From Massilia sp. ZL223 (GTDB lineage Bacteria; Pseudomonadota; Gammaproteobacteria; Burkholderiales; Burkholderiaceae_D), in the NCBI RefSeq assembly GCF_018119395.1, contig NZ_JAGPWD010000022.1:1-64000 (forward strand): 64,000 bases of DNA, given 5' to 3'. A program made the position numbers and the translations under genes. Each line of letters opens with the position of its first letter. Positions within the stretch are counted from its first letter, which is position 1. The notes under the pieces were generated by a model. That model was not told where the DNA came from and did no database searches. It saw nothing but the letters and a program-made list of their open reading frames with translations. Below, piece by piece: positions 8,654-16,369 of the stretch.

Positions 8654-9868
8654 ATGGATGCGAACCAACGCAGCGAAACCAATAACCAGACCAACAATGG
8701 CGCCAACGAGAAATGGACCCCGGGATCGAAAGGTAATACCACGAGCGGGCCGAACGATCACACCTATCCGAATGGCGACACCATGCAGCAGGTGCAACCG
8801 GGGTCGGGCTTGGTTGGCGCCCAGCAGGCGGACCTGAATCCGGGGGCGTCGGAGCAGAACTGGTTCAACCGTGACGACAGCAAGTTCCCGACGACCGGCG
8901 GCGACCTGCATGGCGGCTCGATGCAGAGCCAGCAGACCGGCGGTTCCGGTCCGCAGCAGGGTATTACCGACAGCCACCAGCGCCAGATGGAGATGCATTC
9001 GGAGGCCTGGGGCCTGCTGGAGCAGCCGGTTGGCCGCCGCGACAAGCACGGCGGCGTGGACGTCCACCCGCATACGGGCAACAGCCAGGCCGTGCATGAC
9101 ATGAATCCCCAGAATATTAACCAGCCTGAGCTGCAGGGCGGCTCGCTGGGTCACCATCACCACCACTACGACGCGCCGCAGGTGGTCGGCGAGTCGCCGC
9201 TGCGCAGCGCGCAGGCCGACCTGTCGGCGACGCCGCACGAGGAACTCTACGGCCGCGACCAGGTGCATGCGCCGCGCAATGCGATGCAGGCCGGACCGCG
9301 GAACATGCAGTCGGGTGGCGGGGAGCAGCAGTCACGGCAGTCCCAGCAGGGTGGCGGCATGCACTCCGGCAGCATGCAGTCCGGCAGCAGGCAGTCCGGT
9401 AGCGCAGCGTCAGGAAGCGCCCCGTCGGGGAGCGCTCCATCGGGCAGCGCGTCTTCGCGTGGCGTACAGCCAGGCAGCATGCAGTCGGGCAGCGTGCAGT
9501 CCGGCAATACGCAATCGGACAGCGGCCAGTCCGATCAAAGGGAGTACGCCAACGAGCAGCGAAGCGGCGGCCACTCCCAATACAGCGCCGACCGTGACGG
9601 TTCCCAGACCGGTGAACAGGCTCGCGACAAGGGTACCGAAGATGTCCACCTGTCGAACGACGTCGCGGGCGGTTTGCCGCGCAGCCCGGGCAACAGCGGC
9701 CCGCGCAGCGACAATCCGGGCTGGAAGCCAGGCGGCAGCATGCAGCGCGACCCTGCCGTGCATGAATCGAACGACACCATCGGCGGCCTGCCGCGCAGCC
9801 CCGCCGGCGCCAACCAGCTGGCGGGCGACCGCAAGATGGATGACGACACCGGCTTCTCGCGCAAATAA
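8654..9868 (+). CDS. large disordered Ser/Gly/Gln-rich protein
   Basis: A 404-residue hydrophilic protein with no signal peptide, no membrane segment and no Cys. Residues 1-200 are rich in Asn, Gln, Thr and Gly, with a His run (GHHHHHYDAP). Residues about 235-295 are a degenerate SGS repeat with units such as MQSGS, RQSGS, APSGS and VQSGN. The C-terminus holds a duplicated motif, VHLSNDVAGGLPRSPG and VHESNDTIGGLPRSPA, about 45 residues apart. Start ATG 8654 follows ACAGGAGG. I do not know a family for it. The neighbouring KGG protein and the composition suggest a desiccation or stress protectant, which is inference only. Confidence 0.7.
   Translation: MDANQRSETNNQTNNGANEKWTPGSKGNTTSGPNDHTYPNGDTMQQVQPGSGLVGAQQADLNPGASEQNWFNRDDSKFPTTGGDLHGGSMQSQQTGGSGPQQGITDSHQRQMEMHSEAWGLLEQPVGRRDKHGGVDVHPHTGNSQAVHDMNPQNINQPELQGGSLGHHHHHYDAPQVVGESPLRSAQADLSATPHEELYGRDQVHAPRNAMQAGPRNMQSGGGEQQSRQSQQGGGMHSGSMQSGSRQSGSAASGSAPSGSAPSGSASSRGVQPGSMQSGSVQSGNTQSDSGQSDQREYANEQRSGGHSQYSADRDGSQTGEQARDKGTEDVHLSNDVAGGLPRSPGNSGPRSDNPGWKPGGSMQRDPAVHESNDTIGGLPRSPAGANQLAGDRKMDDDTGFSRK
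9361..9535 (+). repeat. short in-frame repeat encoding SGS units
   Basis: About a dozen imperfect 12-15 bp units of the form CAGTCCGGCAGC, coding for QSGS/PSGS. They vary in the third base and by short indels, the pattern expected of slippage followed by drift. Confidence 0.7.
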
Positions 9869-9931
9869 GGCGTGACCGGCCTGATATAAGCCGGGTGTTT
9901 GACGACGTCCCCGCAAGCATGGGGCCGTCTG

Positions 9932-9969
9932 GCGGGGAGGTGCACTCCACTTGGCATGCACCTCCCCGC
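9932..9969. terminator. 13-bp stem hairpin between convergent genes
   Basis: GCGGGGAGGTGCA pairs perfectly with TGCACCTCCCCGC across a 12-nt loop. It lies between the convergent disordered-protein and dehydrogenase genes. No clear T tract follows on either strand, so termination strength is uncertain. Confidence 0.5.
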
Positions 9970-10030
9970 TTCACTTCTCCCGCTCATCCCGCCATGGCCT
10001 GCGCCTGGGGCAGCCGGGATGGAAGGCCGG

Positions 10031-11461
10031 TCAGGCCCCGGTATAACTGGTCTTGACGGTCGTGAAGAACTCGACTGCGTTGGTCCCCTGCTCGCGCGGT
10101 CCGAAGCTCGACGCCTTGGTGCCGCCGAAGGGCACGTGGTAGTCGACGCCTGCGGTCGGCAGGTTCACCATCACCATGCCGGCCTTCGCATTGCGCTTGA
10201 AGTGCGTGGCATGCTTGAGCGAGGTCGTGCAGATGCCGGACGTCAGGCCGAACTCGGTATCGTTCGCCAGCGCCAATGCATGCTCATAGCCCTTGGCCGG
10301 GATGACCGAGGCCACCGGCCCGAAGATCTCTTCGCGCGCGTGGCGCATGCCCGGCTCGCAGTCGGCGAACAGCGCCGGACTCAGGAAATAGCCGTCCGTG
10401 TCGCGCTGCAGGCGCTCGCCGCCGCACACGAGGCGTGCGCCCTCGCCTTTCGCGATCTCGATGTACGACAGGTCCTGCTCCAGCTGCGAGGCATCCACGA
10501 CCGGGCCGATGTCGATGCCCTGCTGCAGCGCATGGCCGACCTTGAGCGCCGCCATGCGGCTTGCCAGTGCATCGATGAACTTGCCGTAGATTTGCTCGTC
10601 GACGATCAGGCGCGAGGACGCGGTGCAGCGCTGGCCGGTCGAGAAGAACGAACCCTGCAGCGCGGCGTTGACGGCCACGTCCAGGTCGGCGTCGGCCAGC
10701 ACCACCAGCGGGTTTTTGCCGCCCATTTCCAGCTGGACGCGCGCACGGCGGCGGGCGCAGGCGAGCAGCACGCGCTCGCCGGTGGAGGTCGAGCCGGTGA
10801 AGCTGACCGCATTGACCCGGCTGTCGTTCAGCATGGCTTCGCCCACCACGCGCCCCGGTCCCATCGCCAGGTTGAACACGCCCGCCGGCAGGCCGGCGCG
10901 GCTGATGATCTCGGCCAGCGCCCAGGCGCTGCCCGGCACCAGTTCGGCCGGCTTGAACACGACCGTGTTGCCGTAGGCCAGTGCCGGCGCGATCTTCCAG
11001 GCCGGAATCGCGATCGGGAAATTCCATGGGGCGATGATGCCGACCACGCCGACCGGCTCGCGCGTGACGTCGACGTCGATGCCCGGGCGCACCGAGGCCA
11101 GGTGGTCGCCGCGCACGCGCAGCGCTTCCTGGGCGAAGAACTTGAAGATGGCGCCGGCGCGGCCTGCCTCGGCGATCCCTTCCGGCAGCGTCTTGCCTTC
11201 CTCGCGCGACAGCAGCGTGCCCAGTTCCACTTTGCGCGCCAGGATCTCGGAACCGATCGCGTCGAGGGCGTCGGCGCGCTGTTGCACGCCCGACAGGCCC
11301 CAGGCCGGCGCGGCCGCGTGCGCGGCGGCCACCGCCAGCGCGGCCTGCTCCGCACCCGCGCTCGCGTACTCGTCGATCACGTCACTGCGGTCGGACGGAT
11401 TCCGGGTGGTGGTCACGCCTGCGCCGTCGATCCACTGGCCATCGATATACAGTTGTTTCAT
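10031..11461 (-). CDS. alpha-ketoglutarate semialdehyde dehydrogenase (2,5-dioxovalerate dehydrogenase)
   Basis: A 476-residue NAD(P)-dependent aldehyde dehydrogenase of full family length. Visible motifs: IIAPWNFPIAIPAWK and NTVVFKPAE (cofactor binding), FTGSTSTGERV, catalytic Glu in QLEMGGKNP, and nucleophilic Cys in STGQRCTASSRLIV. The sequence follows B. subtilis GucD (alpha-ketoglutaric semialdehyde dehydrogenase of glucarate breakdown) from end to end, including KTLPEGIAEAGR and FGGTKASSFGPREQG. The likely reaction is oxidation of 2,5-dioxopentanoate to 2-oxoglutarate in pentose or sugar-acid catabolism. No sugar-acid dehydratase gene is nearby, so the physiological substrate is inferred. 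Start ATG 11461 follows CAGGGAC. Confidence 0.82.
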   Translation of the reverse strand: MKQLYIDGQWIDGAGVTTTRNPSDRSDVIDEYASAGAEQAALAVAAAHAAAPAWGLSGVQQRADALDAIGSEILARKVELGTLLSREEGKTLPEGIAEAGRAGAIFKFFAQEALRVRGDHLASVRPGIDVDVTREPVGVVGIIAPWNFPIAIPAWKIAPALAYGNTVVFKPAELVPGSAWALAEIISRAGLPAGVFNLAMGPGRVVGEAMLNDSRVNAVSFTGSTSTGERVLLACARRRARVQLEMGGKNPLVVLADADLDVAVNAALQGSFFSTGQRCTASSRLIVDEQIYGKFIDALASRMAALKVGHALQQGIDIGPVVDASQLEQDLSYIEIAKGEGARLVCGGERLQRDTDGYFLSPALFADCEPGMRHAREEIFGPVASVIPAKGYEHALALANDTEFGLTSGICTTSLKHATHFKRNAKAGMVMVNLPTAGVDYHVPFGGTKASSFGPREQGTNAVEFFTTVKTSYTGA

Positions 11462-11709
11462 GCTCGGTCCCTGCTTGTCATGTTGTTCACAGGCGGCAGT
11501 GTAACAAAGGTCGCCAGCATACCCGTCCGAAATGCCTTCCGCGGTCCTGTCCAGCACAGCTTTTGATCCACATCCAAGCTGCTCCGCCGGGCAGGAACCC
11601 GGCAGTAAGCAAGCACTCGAACCGCACTCGACACCCTCGTGAACATGCCCTGCGGGGCGCCAGTCCGGCACGGCGGACGGTGCGCTTGCAAGCATCAGCG
11701 GAGACCACA

Positions 11710-12678
11710 ATGTCAGCAACGGATGACGCACTGATTGCCGTTTCGGTCGTACTGCCGGCGTGCGGCCGCATGGACCTGCTCGACCGCAGCCTGGATGCGC
11801 TGATGCGGCAGAGCCTGGACCCGCGCAGCTACGAAGTCATCGTCGTTGACGACGAACCGAACCACAACACCCTGCACCTGGTCGCCGGCTGGCGCAGCCG
11901 CACCCTCGAGCGGGGACCGCGACTGGCCTACGTCGCCAACCCGGGGCCGCGCGGTCCGGCGGCGGCCCGCAATCGCGGCTGGCGCGCGGCGCGCGCGGCG
12001 ATCGTCGCCTTCACCAGCGACGACGCGGTCCCGGCCGCCGACTGGCTGGCCCAGGGACTGGCGGCCTTCCGCGACGATATCGACGTCGTTTGCGGCCGCA
12101 TCGAAACGCCTGCCCATGCCCATGCCCATGATCGGCTCGATTTCACCAGCGCCAACTGCTTCATCCGCAAGCCTGTCCTGGAACGCATGGACGGGTTCGA
12201 CGAACGCTTCAGCGTCCGCCGCGGCACCGACGCCGACCTGCATTTCCGCCTGCTGGAGAGCGGCATCCAGGTCAAGCGCGCGCCGCAGGCGCTGGCCGAG
12301 CATCCGATGCGCCCTGCGCCCTGGGGGGCGAGCCTGCTGCAGATTCGCCACGCCGTCTTCGACGCCTTGCTGTACAAGAAGCATCCGGCGCTCTACCGCC
12401 AGAAGGTCGAACCGCGTCCGTGCTGGGAGCACTACGCCACCGTCGCCGTGCTGCTGCTGGCGCTCGCGGCCCTGGCAGCCGGCGCCAAGGCCCTGGCCTA
12501 CGCGGCTGGCGCCGCCTGGCTGGTCCTCACTGCCCGCCTGTGCGCGCAGCGCCTGCGAGGAAGCACGCGCACTCCCTCGCACGTGGCCGACGTGATCCTT
12601 ACCTCGATGCTGCTTCCGCCGCTGGCGGTATTCTGGCGGCTGGCCGGCGCGGTGCGCTACCGCGTCCGCTTCGCGTGA
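11710..12678 (+). CDS. family 2 glycosyltransferase with C-terminal membrane segments
   Basis: A 322-residue GT2 enzyme with the GT-A fold. It opens with VSVVLPACGRMDLLDRS, has VIVVDDEPN as the nucleotide-binding strand, AARNRGW, and FTSDDAV as the DxD-type metal site. GFDERFSVRRGTDADLHFR is the acceptor-side motif. Residues about 245-320 contain two or three hydrophobic helices, so the enzyme is anchored in the inner membrane. Start ATG 11710 follows CGGAGACC. It heads a rightward three-gene group with a GT4 domain protein and a GmhB-like phosphatase, which points to an exported or envelope glycan. The sugar is not predictable. Confidence 0.85.
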   Translation: MSATDDALIAVSVVLPACGRMDLLDRSLDALMRQSLDPRSYEVIVVDDEPNHNTLHLVAGWRSRTLERGPRLAYVANPGPRGPAAARNRGWRAARAAIVAFTSDDAVPAADWLAQGLAAFRDDIDVVCGRIETPAHAHAHDRLDFTSANCFIRKPVLERMDGFDERFSVRRGTDADLHFRLLESGIQVKRAPQALAEHPMRPAPWGASLLQIRHAVFDALLYKKHPALYRQKVEPRPCWEHYATVAVLLLALAALAAGAKALAYAAGAAWLVLTARLCAQRLRGSTRTPSHVADVILTSMLLPPLAVFWRLAGAVRYRVRFA

Positions 12679-12685
12679 GTCCGCG

Positions 12686-13369
12686 ATGCCAGGACTTCGC
12701 CACTCCGCCTCCCGCATGGCCACTTTGCGGCGCCGCCTGGGACTTGCGCAAGACCGCTTCCTCATTCTGCACGCAGCGGGCCTGGCGCCACGCGCCGGCG
12801 CCGATACGGCAATCCTGGGGCTTGCCATGCTGCGAACGTGCTGGGGCGTGCATGCCGATCTGATCGTCGTATACGAGGACCTGGGGCGAGCCACGGCCTG
12901 GAAGCCGCAGCTGAACCGCCTGCGCACTGCCGCCGCCGATCTCGGCATCACGGCGCAGGTGCGCTTTACCATGCTGGCGGCCCCCGCGCAGATGCGCGCG
13001 TACCACGGCGCGGCGAACGCGGTCGCCGTCACGCCCTGGTATGCATCCGCCTGCACGACCACTGCGGCCGCGATGGCCTGCGCCCGCCCGATCATCGGCA
13101 CGCGCGTCGGCGGCGTCGAGGACATGGTCGTCGATGGCTTGACAGGCTACCTCATCCCGCCGCGCGATGCCGAGGCGCTCGCCGCGCGCCTTGCAGCCTT
13201 CCACCGCCAGCCCGCGCAAGCCGACGCGATGGGCGCAGCGGGACGCCGGCACTTGCGCGCGCGCCGCAGCGGCCAGCCACAGGTAGGCTGCGAAGACATT
13301 CAGGCCCGCCCTGCCGCCCTCGACGACGATCGGCAGCCGGCGTGGCTGCCGTACGGAGAGGCAGGATGA
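12686..13369 (+). CDS. family 4 glycosyltransferase, donor-binding domain only
   Basis: A 227-residue protein matching only the C-terminal half of a GT-B, family 4 glycosyltransferase. LRRRLGLAQDRFLILHAAGL marks the start of the donor domain. TPWYASACTTTAAAMACARP and IGTRVGGVEDMVVDGLTGYL are the nucleotide-sugar site, and DAEALAARL follows. The N-terminal acceptor domain (about 170 residues) is absent: the gene begins 8 bp after the GT2 stop. The donor-site Glu of the usual E-x7-E motif is replaced by the PWYASACTTTAAAMA stretch. It may be a decayed remnant or part of a two-chain enzyme. The stop overlaps the next start as ATGA. Confidence 0.7.
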   Translation: MPGLRHSASRMATLRRRLGLAQDRFLILHAAGLAPRAGADTAILGLAMLRTCWGVHADLIVVYEDLGRATAWKPQLNRLRTAAADLGITAQVRFTMLAAPAQMRAYHGAANAVAVTPWYASACTTTAAAMACARPIIGTRVGGVEDMVVDGLTGYLIPPRDAEALAARLAAFHRQPAQADAMGAAGRRHLRARRSGQPQVGCEDIQARPAALDDDRQPAWLPYGEAG

Positions 13370-13929
13370 AAGCAATCTTCCTGGACAAGGACGGCACCCT
13401 GGTGGATGACCTGCCTTATAACGTCGAACCGCGCCGCATTCACCTGGTGCCCGGCGCGGGCCTGGCGCTGCGCCTGCTGGCCGACATGGACTACCGGCTG
13501 TTCGTGGTCACGAACCAGTCCGGCATCGCGCATGGCTGTTTCGGGGAAGAAGCCATGGAGCCGGTGGCCGAGCGCCTGTCCGACCTCTTGTTCCGTGAAC
13601 AGGTCGCGCTCGACGGCTATTATTACTGCCCGCACCACCCGCTTGGCACCGTTCGGGACTACGCGATGGCCTGCCATTGCCGCAAGCCCTCGCCCGGCAT
13701 GCTGTTGCGGGCTGCGCATGAACACGGGATCGACTTGCGGACTTCCTGGATGATCGGCGACGTCCTCCACGACGTCGAGGCGGGCAACCGTGCAGGGTGC
13801 CGCACGCTCCTGATCGACAACGGCAACGAAACCGAATGGCGGCTCGGACCTCGGCGCCTGCCGACGCGCATCGCCCCCGACCTCTATAGCGCGGCGCGCC
13901 TGATCGCCGAGCATGAGGAAGCTCGCTGA
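13366..13929 (+). CDS. HAD-IIIA phosphatase of the GmhB type
   Basis: A 187-residue HAD-superfamily phosphatase. Catalytic aspartates are in FLDKDGTLVDD; motif II is VVTNQSG; motif III Lys is in CRKPSPGML; motif IV is MIGDVLHDVEAG. YYCPHHP and ACHCRKP supply the Cys/His zinc loop characteristic of D-glycero-D-manno-heptose 1,7-bisphosphate 7-phosphatase (GmhB). It probably dephosphorylates a heptose or related sugar bisphosphate for envelope glycan synthesis. It is translationally coupled to the GT4 gene by ATGA, with GGAGAGGCAGG as ribosome site. Related enzymes act in histidine synthesis (HisB), so GmhB itself is probable, not certain. Confidence 0.8.
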   Translation: MKAIFLDKDGTLVDDLPYNVEPRRIHLVPGAGLALRLLADMDYRLFVVTNQSGIAHGCFGEEAMEPVAERLSDLLFREQVALDGYYYCPHHPLGTVRDYAMACHCRKPSPGMLLRAAHEHGIDLRTSWMIGDVLHDVEAGNRAGCRTLLIDNGNETEWRLGPRRLPTRIAPDLYSAARLIAEHEEAR

Positions 13930-13954
13930 GGCAGGCGGAAGTGCTGCGCAAGGC

Positions 13955-13988
13955 CAGAAAAAGAAAAAGGCCAGCTCGAAAGCTGGCC
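13955..13988 (-). terminator. intrinsic terminator of the tRNA-Pro gene
   Basis: GGCCAGCT-CGAA-AGCTGGCC is an 8-bp stem with a tetraloop. On the minus strand it is followed by TTTTTCTTTTT, a textbook intrinsic terminator placed just downstream of tRNA-Pro. Confidence 0.85.
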
Positions 13989-14005
13989 TATCTCTTTGAT
14001 TCTAT

Positions 14006-14082
<77 letters not shown>

Positions 14083-14234
14083 ACGAGCCAACAATTATAT
14101 CAGAGACAGAAAAATTGCTTGAGTTTTTGTTATACGTTTTCACGCAAATGCGTGTGCCGGCATGCGTCAAGCGTGCTCGCCGGAGCGCTCATGGGCTGAC
14201 CGCCGGCGCCGGCCTCGGATGCGGGGGCCCTCTT

Positions 14235-15296
14235 TCACCCCAGGCGGCGCCAGACCCTGTACAGCGGCCCGATGGCCACCACCACAACCACCATGCGCGA
14301 CACATGAAAAGCCGTCACCACCGGCACACCCTGGTGCAGCACGCGCGCCGTGAGGGACATCTCGGCGATCCCGCCCGGTGAAGCCGCCAGGATCATGGTC
14401 CCCGGATGCAGCCCGGCGGCCATGGCGACCAGGAAGGCGAACGGCCCCGCCAGCAGCATCGTGACCAGCGTGCATGCCGCCACCCCGCCCAGGTAGCGCG
14501 GCGCGGTCCGCACGAAGTGCGGCGTGAAGCGGGTGCCGAGCGAAATGCCGATGAACAGCTGGCCCGCGCGGATCATCCACTCGGGCAGGCGCGAGAGTTC
14601 CACGCCGGCTGCGGTCAGCATCAGGCTGACCGCCAGCGGCCCGATCACCCAGGCATTCGGCAATTGCAGCCGCTTGAGCAGCAAGGCGGCGGCGCCGGTC
14701 AGCAGGATCAACAGGATCAGTCCCGGCACATGGACCGTGGCCGCTAGCGGCACGAAAGGATCATGTCCCTCGCCCCAGCCGTGGCCCGACAGCCAGCGCA
14801 CCGCGAAGGGAATCAATCCCACCACCATCATGATGCGCAGGCTGTGCGCCTCGGCCACGCGGTCCACGGCGGCGCCATGACGCTCGCCCTGCACCGCCAT
14901 CTCGGACGCGCCGCCGACCGCCATCGCGAAGAAGGCGGTCGCCTCGTCCACCCCGGCCAGCCGGCGCAGCAGCGCGCCCGCCGCCATGCCGAGGCAGATC
15001 GCGAAGGCCACCGCCAGCGCGATCCATCCGATATTGCGCGCCAGGACCGCCAGCACCGGCGCGCTGAAGTACAGCCCGAGCGCGCTGCCGATCGCCCACT
15101 GCCCTGCCTCGCGCGCCTGCACCGGCGCGGCCATGCGCGCCCCGGCCATGCAGGCGAGCGCGGTGGAGAACAGCGGCCCGATCATCCACGGCAGCGGCGT
15201 GTCGAGCGCCACGCAGGCCTGGGCCGCGGCGAGCGCCAGCAGCAGCGCCGGCGCGAACCGCCGCAGGCCTGGCGGCGGCGGACTCAGAACACCCAA
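14235..15296 (-). CDS. AbrB-family (duplicated-domain) membrane protein
   Basis: About 353 residues with ten or so hydrophobic helices and the internal duplication of the AbrB/YgiA membrane family. Both halves carry the signature: GGASEMAVQGERHGA in the first and ASPGGIAEMSLTARV in the second. Each is preceded by a PWMIGPL or NAWVIGPL stretch. The name comes from E. coli AbrB (ammonia-monooxygenase-like); its transport role is not settled. There is no ATG at the start. The first helix begins LRRFAPALLLALA, so translation probably starts at TTG 15296 (or CTG 15287) inside the ATPase gene, with GAGAAG just upstream. It is the last gene of the transport operon. Confidence 0.75.
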   Translation of the reverse strand: MGVLSPPPPGLRRFAPALLLALAAAQACVALDTPLPWMIGPLFSTALACMAGARMAAPVQAREAGQWAIGSALGLYFSAPVLAVLARNIGWIALAVAFAICLGMAAGALLRRLAGVDEATAFFAMAVGGASEMAVQGERHGAAVDRVAEAHSLRIMMVVGLIPFAVRWLSGHGWGEGHDPFVPLAATVHVPGLILLILLTGAAALLLKRLQLPNAWVIGPLAVSLMLTAAGVELSRLPEWMIRAGQLFIGISLGTRFTPHFVRTAPRYLGGVAACTLVTMLLAGPFAFLVAMAAGLHPGTMILAASPGGIAEMSLTARVLHQGVPVVTAFHVSRMVVVVVAIGPLYRVWRRLG

Positions 15297-16351
15297 AGCT
15301 TCTCGGCCGGCATCTCGAGCCAGTACTGGCCCGGATCGATGCGGTGCTTGGAGTAGGCGCGCACGCTGGCCGCCTCGCCCTTGAACAGGCACTCCCAGCG
15401 GTCGCCCAGGTACATGCAGGTCGACAGCGGCAGCTGGATGCCGTTGTCGACCGGAGCGCGGCCGATCCGCACCTCCTCGACGCGGATCAGGGCCGCGGCA
15501 TCGGCCTTCCCTCTGGCGGCGCCGCGCGCGGTGGCCTTCAGCTGCATGCCCTCGACCTGCAGACGCGCAGCATCGCCCTCGCGCCCCACCACCTGCGCCG
15601 GCAGGCGGTTGTTACTGCCCATGAATTCGGCCGTGAACAGGGTCTCCGGCGACTCGTACATCGATTGCGGCGTGCCCTGCTGCTCGATCCTGCCGTTGTT
15701 GAGCAGCAGGATGCGGTCGGCGATCGCCATCGCCTCGGCCTGGTCGTGGGTCACCATCAGGGCCGACAAGCCCAGGCGCACGATCAGTTCGCGCAGGAAG
15801 GCGCGCGCTTCTTCGCGCAGCTTGGCGTCCAGGTTGGACAGCGGCTCGTCGAGCAGGATCACCGGCGGGTTGTACACCAGCGCCCGCGCGATCGCCACGC
15901 GCTGCTGCTGGCCGCCCGAAAGCTGGTGCGGATAGCGCTCGCCCAGGTGCCCCAGGCCGAGCTGTTCCAGCACCTCGCGCACCTTCGGCTCGATCTCGCG
16001 CGCCGCCATCTTGCGCAGCTTGAGGCCGTAGGCCACGTTGTCGAACACGGTCTTGTGCGGCCACAGCGCATACGACTGGAACACCAGGCCCAGGCTGCGC
16101 GCCTCGGCCGGCAGTTCGAGCCGGGCGGCGCCGTCGAACACGCGCCGCTCGCCGATGTCGATGGTGCCGGACTTCGGGCTTTCCAGGCCGGCCACGGCGC
16201 GCAGCAGCGTGGTCTTGCCGCTGCCCGAGGGCCCCAGCAGCGCCACCACTTCGCCGCGCTGCAGGTGCATCGACACGCCTTTCAGGATCGGATTGGCGGA
16301 AGCGCCGCTGCCGTAGTCGAGATGCAGGTCGTTGACGGTCAAAACGTTCAT
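15284..16351 (-). CDS. ABC transporter ATPase, ferric/FbpC-AfuC type
   Basis: A 355-residue importer ATPase. The Walker A motif is GPSGSGKTT (near residue 40), followed by FQSYALWPH (Q-loop), LSGGQQQRVAIARAL (signature), VILLDEPLSNLD (Walker B) and MVTHDQAEA (H-loop). Residues about 240-355 are a TOBE-like regulatory domain. It energises the fused permease encoded just upstream (gap 18 bp). The ferric-type call rests on overall resemblance of the three subunits to FbpABC/AfuABC. Relatives carry iron, 2-aminoethylphosphonate or sugar phosphates, so the cargo is open. Confidence 0.88.
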   Translation of the reverse strand: MNVLTVNDLHLDYGSGASANPILKGVSMHLQRGEVVALLGPSGSGKTTLLRAVAGLESPKSGTIDIGERRVFDGAARLELPAEARSLGLVFQSYALWPHKTVFDNVAYGLKLRKMAAREIEPKVREVLEQLGLGHLGERYPHQLSGGQQQRVAIARALVYNPPVILLDEPLSNLDAKLREEARAFLRELIVRLGLSALMVTHDQAEAMAIADRILLLNNGRIEQQGTPQSMYESPETLFTAEFMGSNNRLPAQVVGREGDAARLQVEGMQLKATARGAARGKADAAALIRVEEVRIGRAPVDNGIQLPLSTCMYLGDRWECLFKGEAASVRAYSKHRIDPGQYWLEMPAEKLWVF

Positions 16352-16369
16352 AGATGTCTCGCAGATTGA

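Noticed and set aside
9932-9969. Small RNA gene suggested by the long hairpin
   Set aside because: No promoter or T tract is visible, and its place between convergent genes fits a terminator better.
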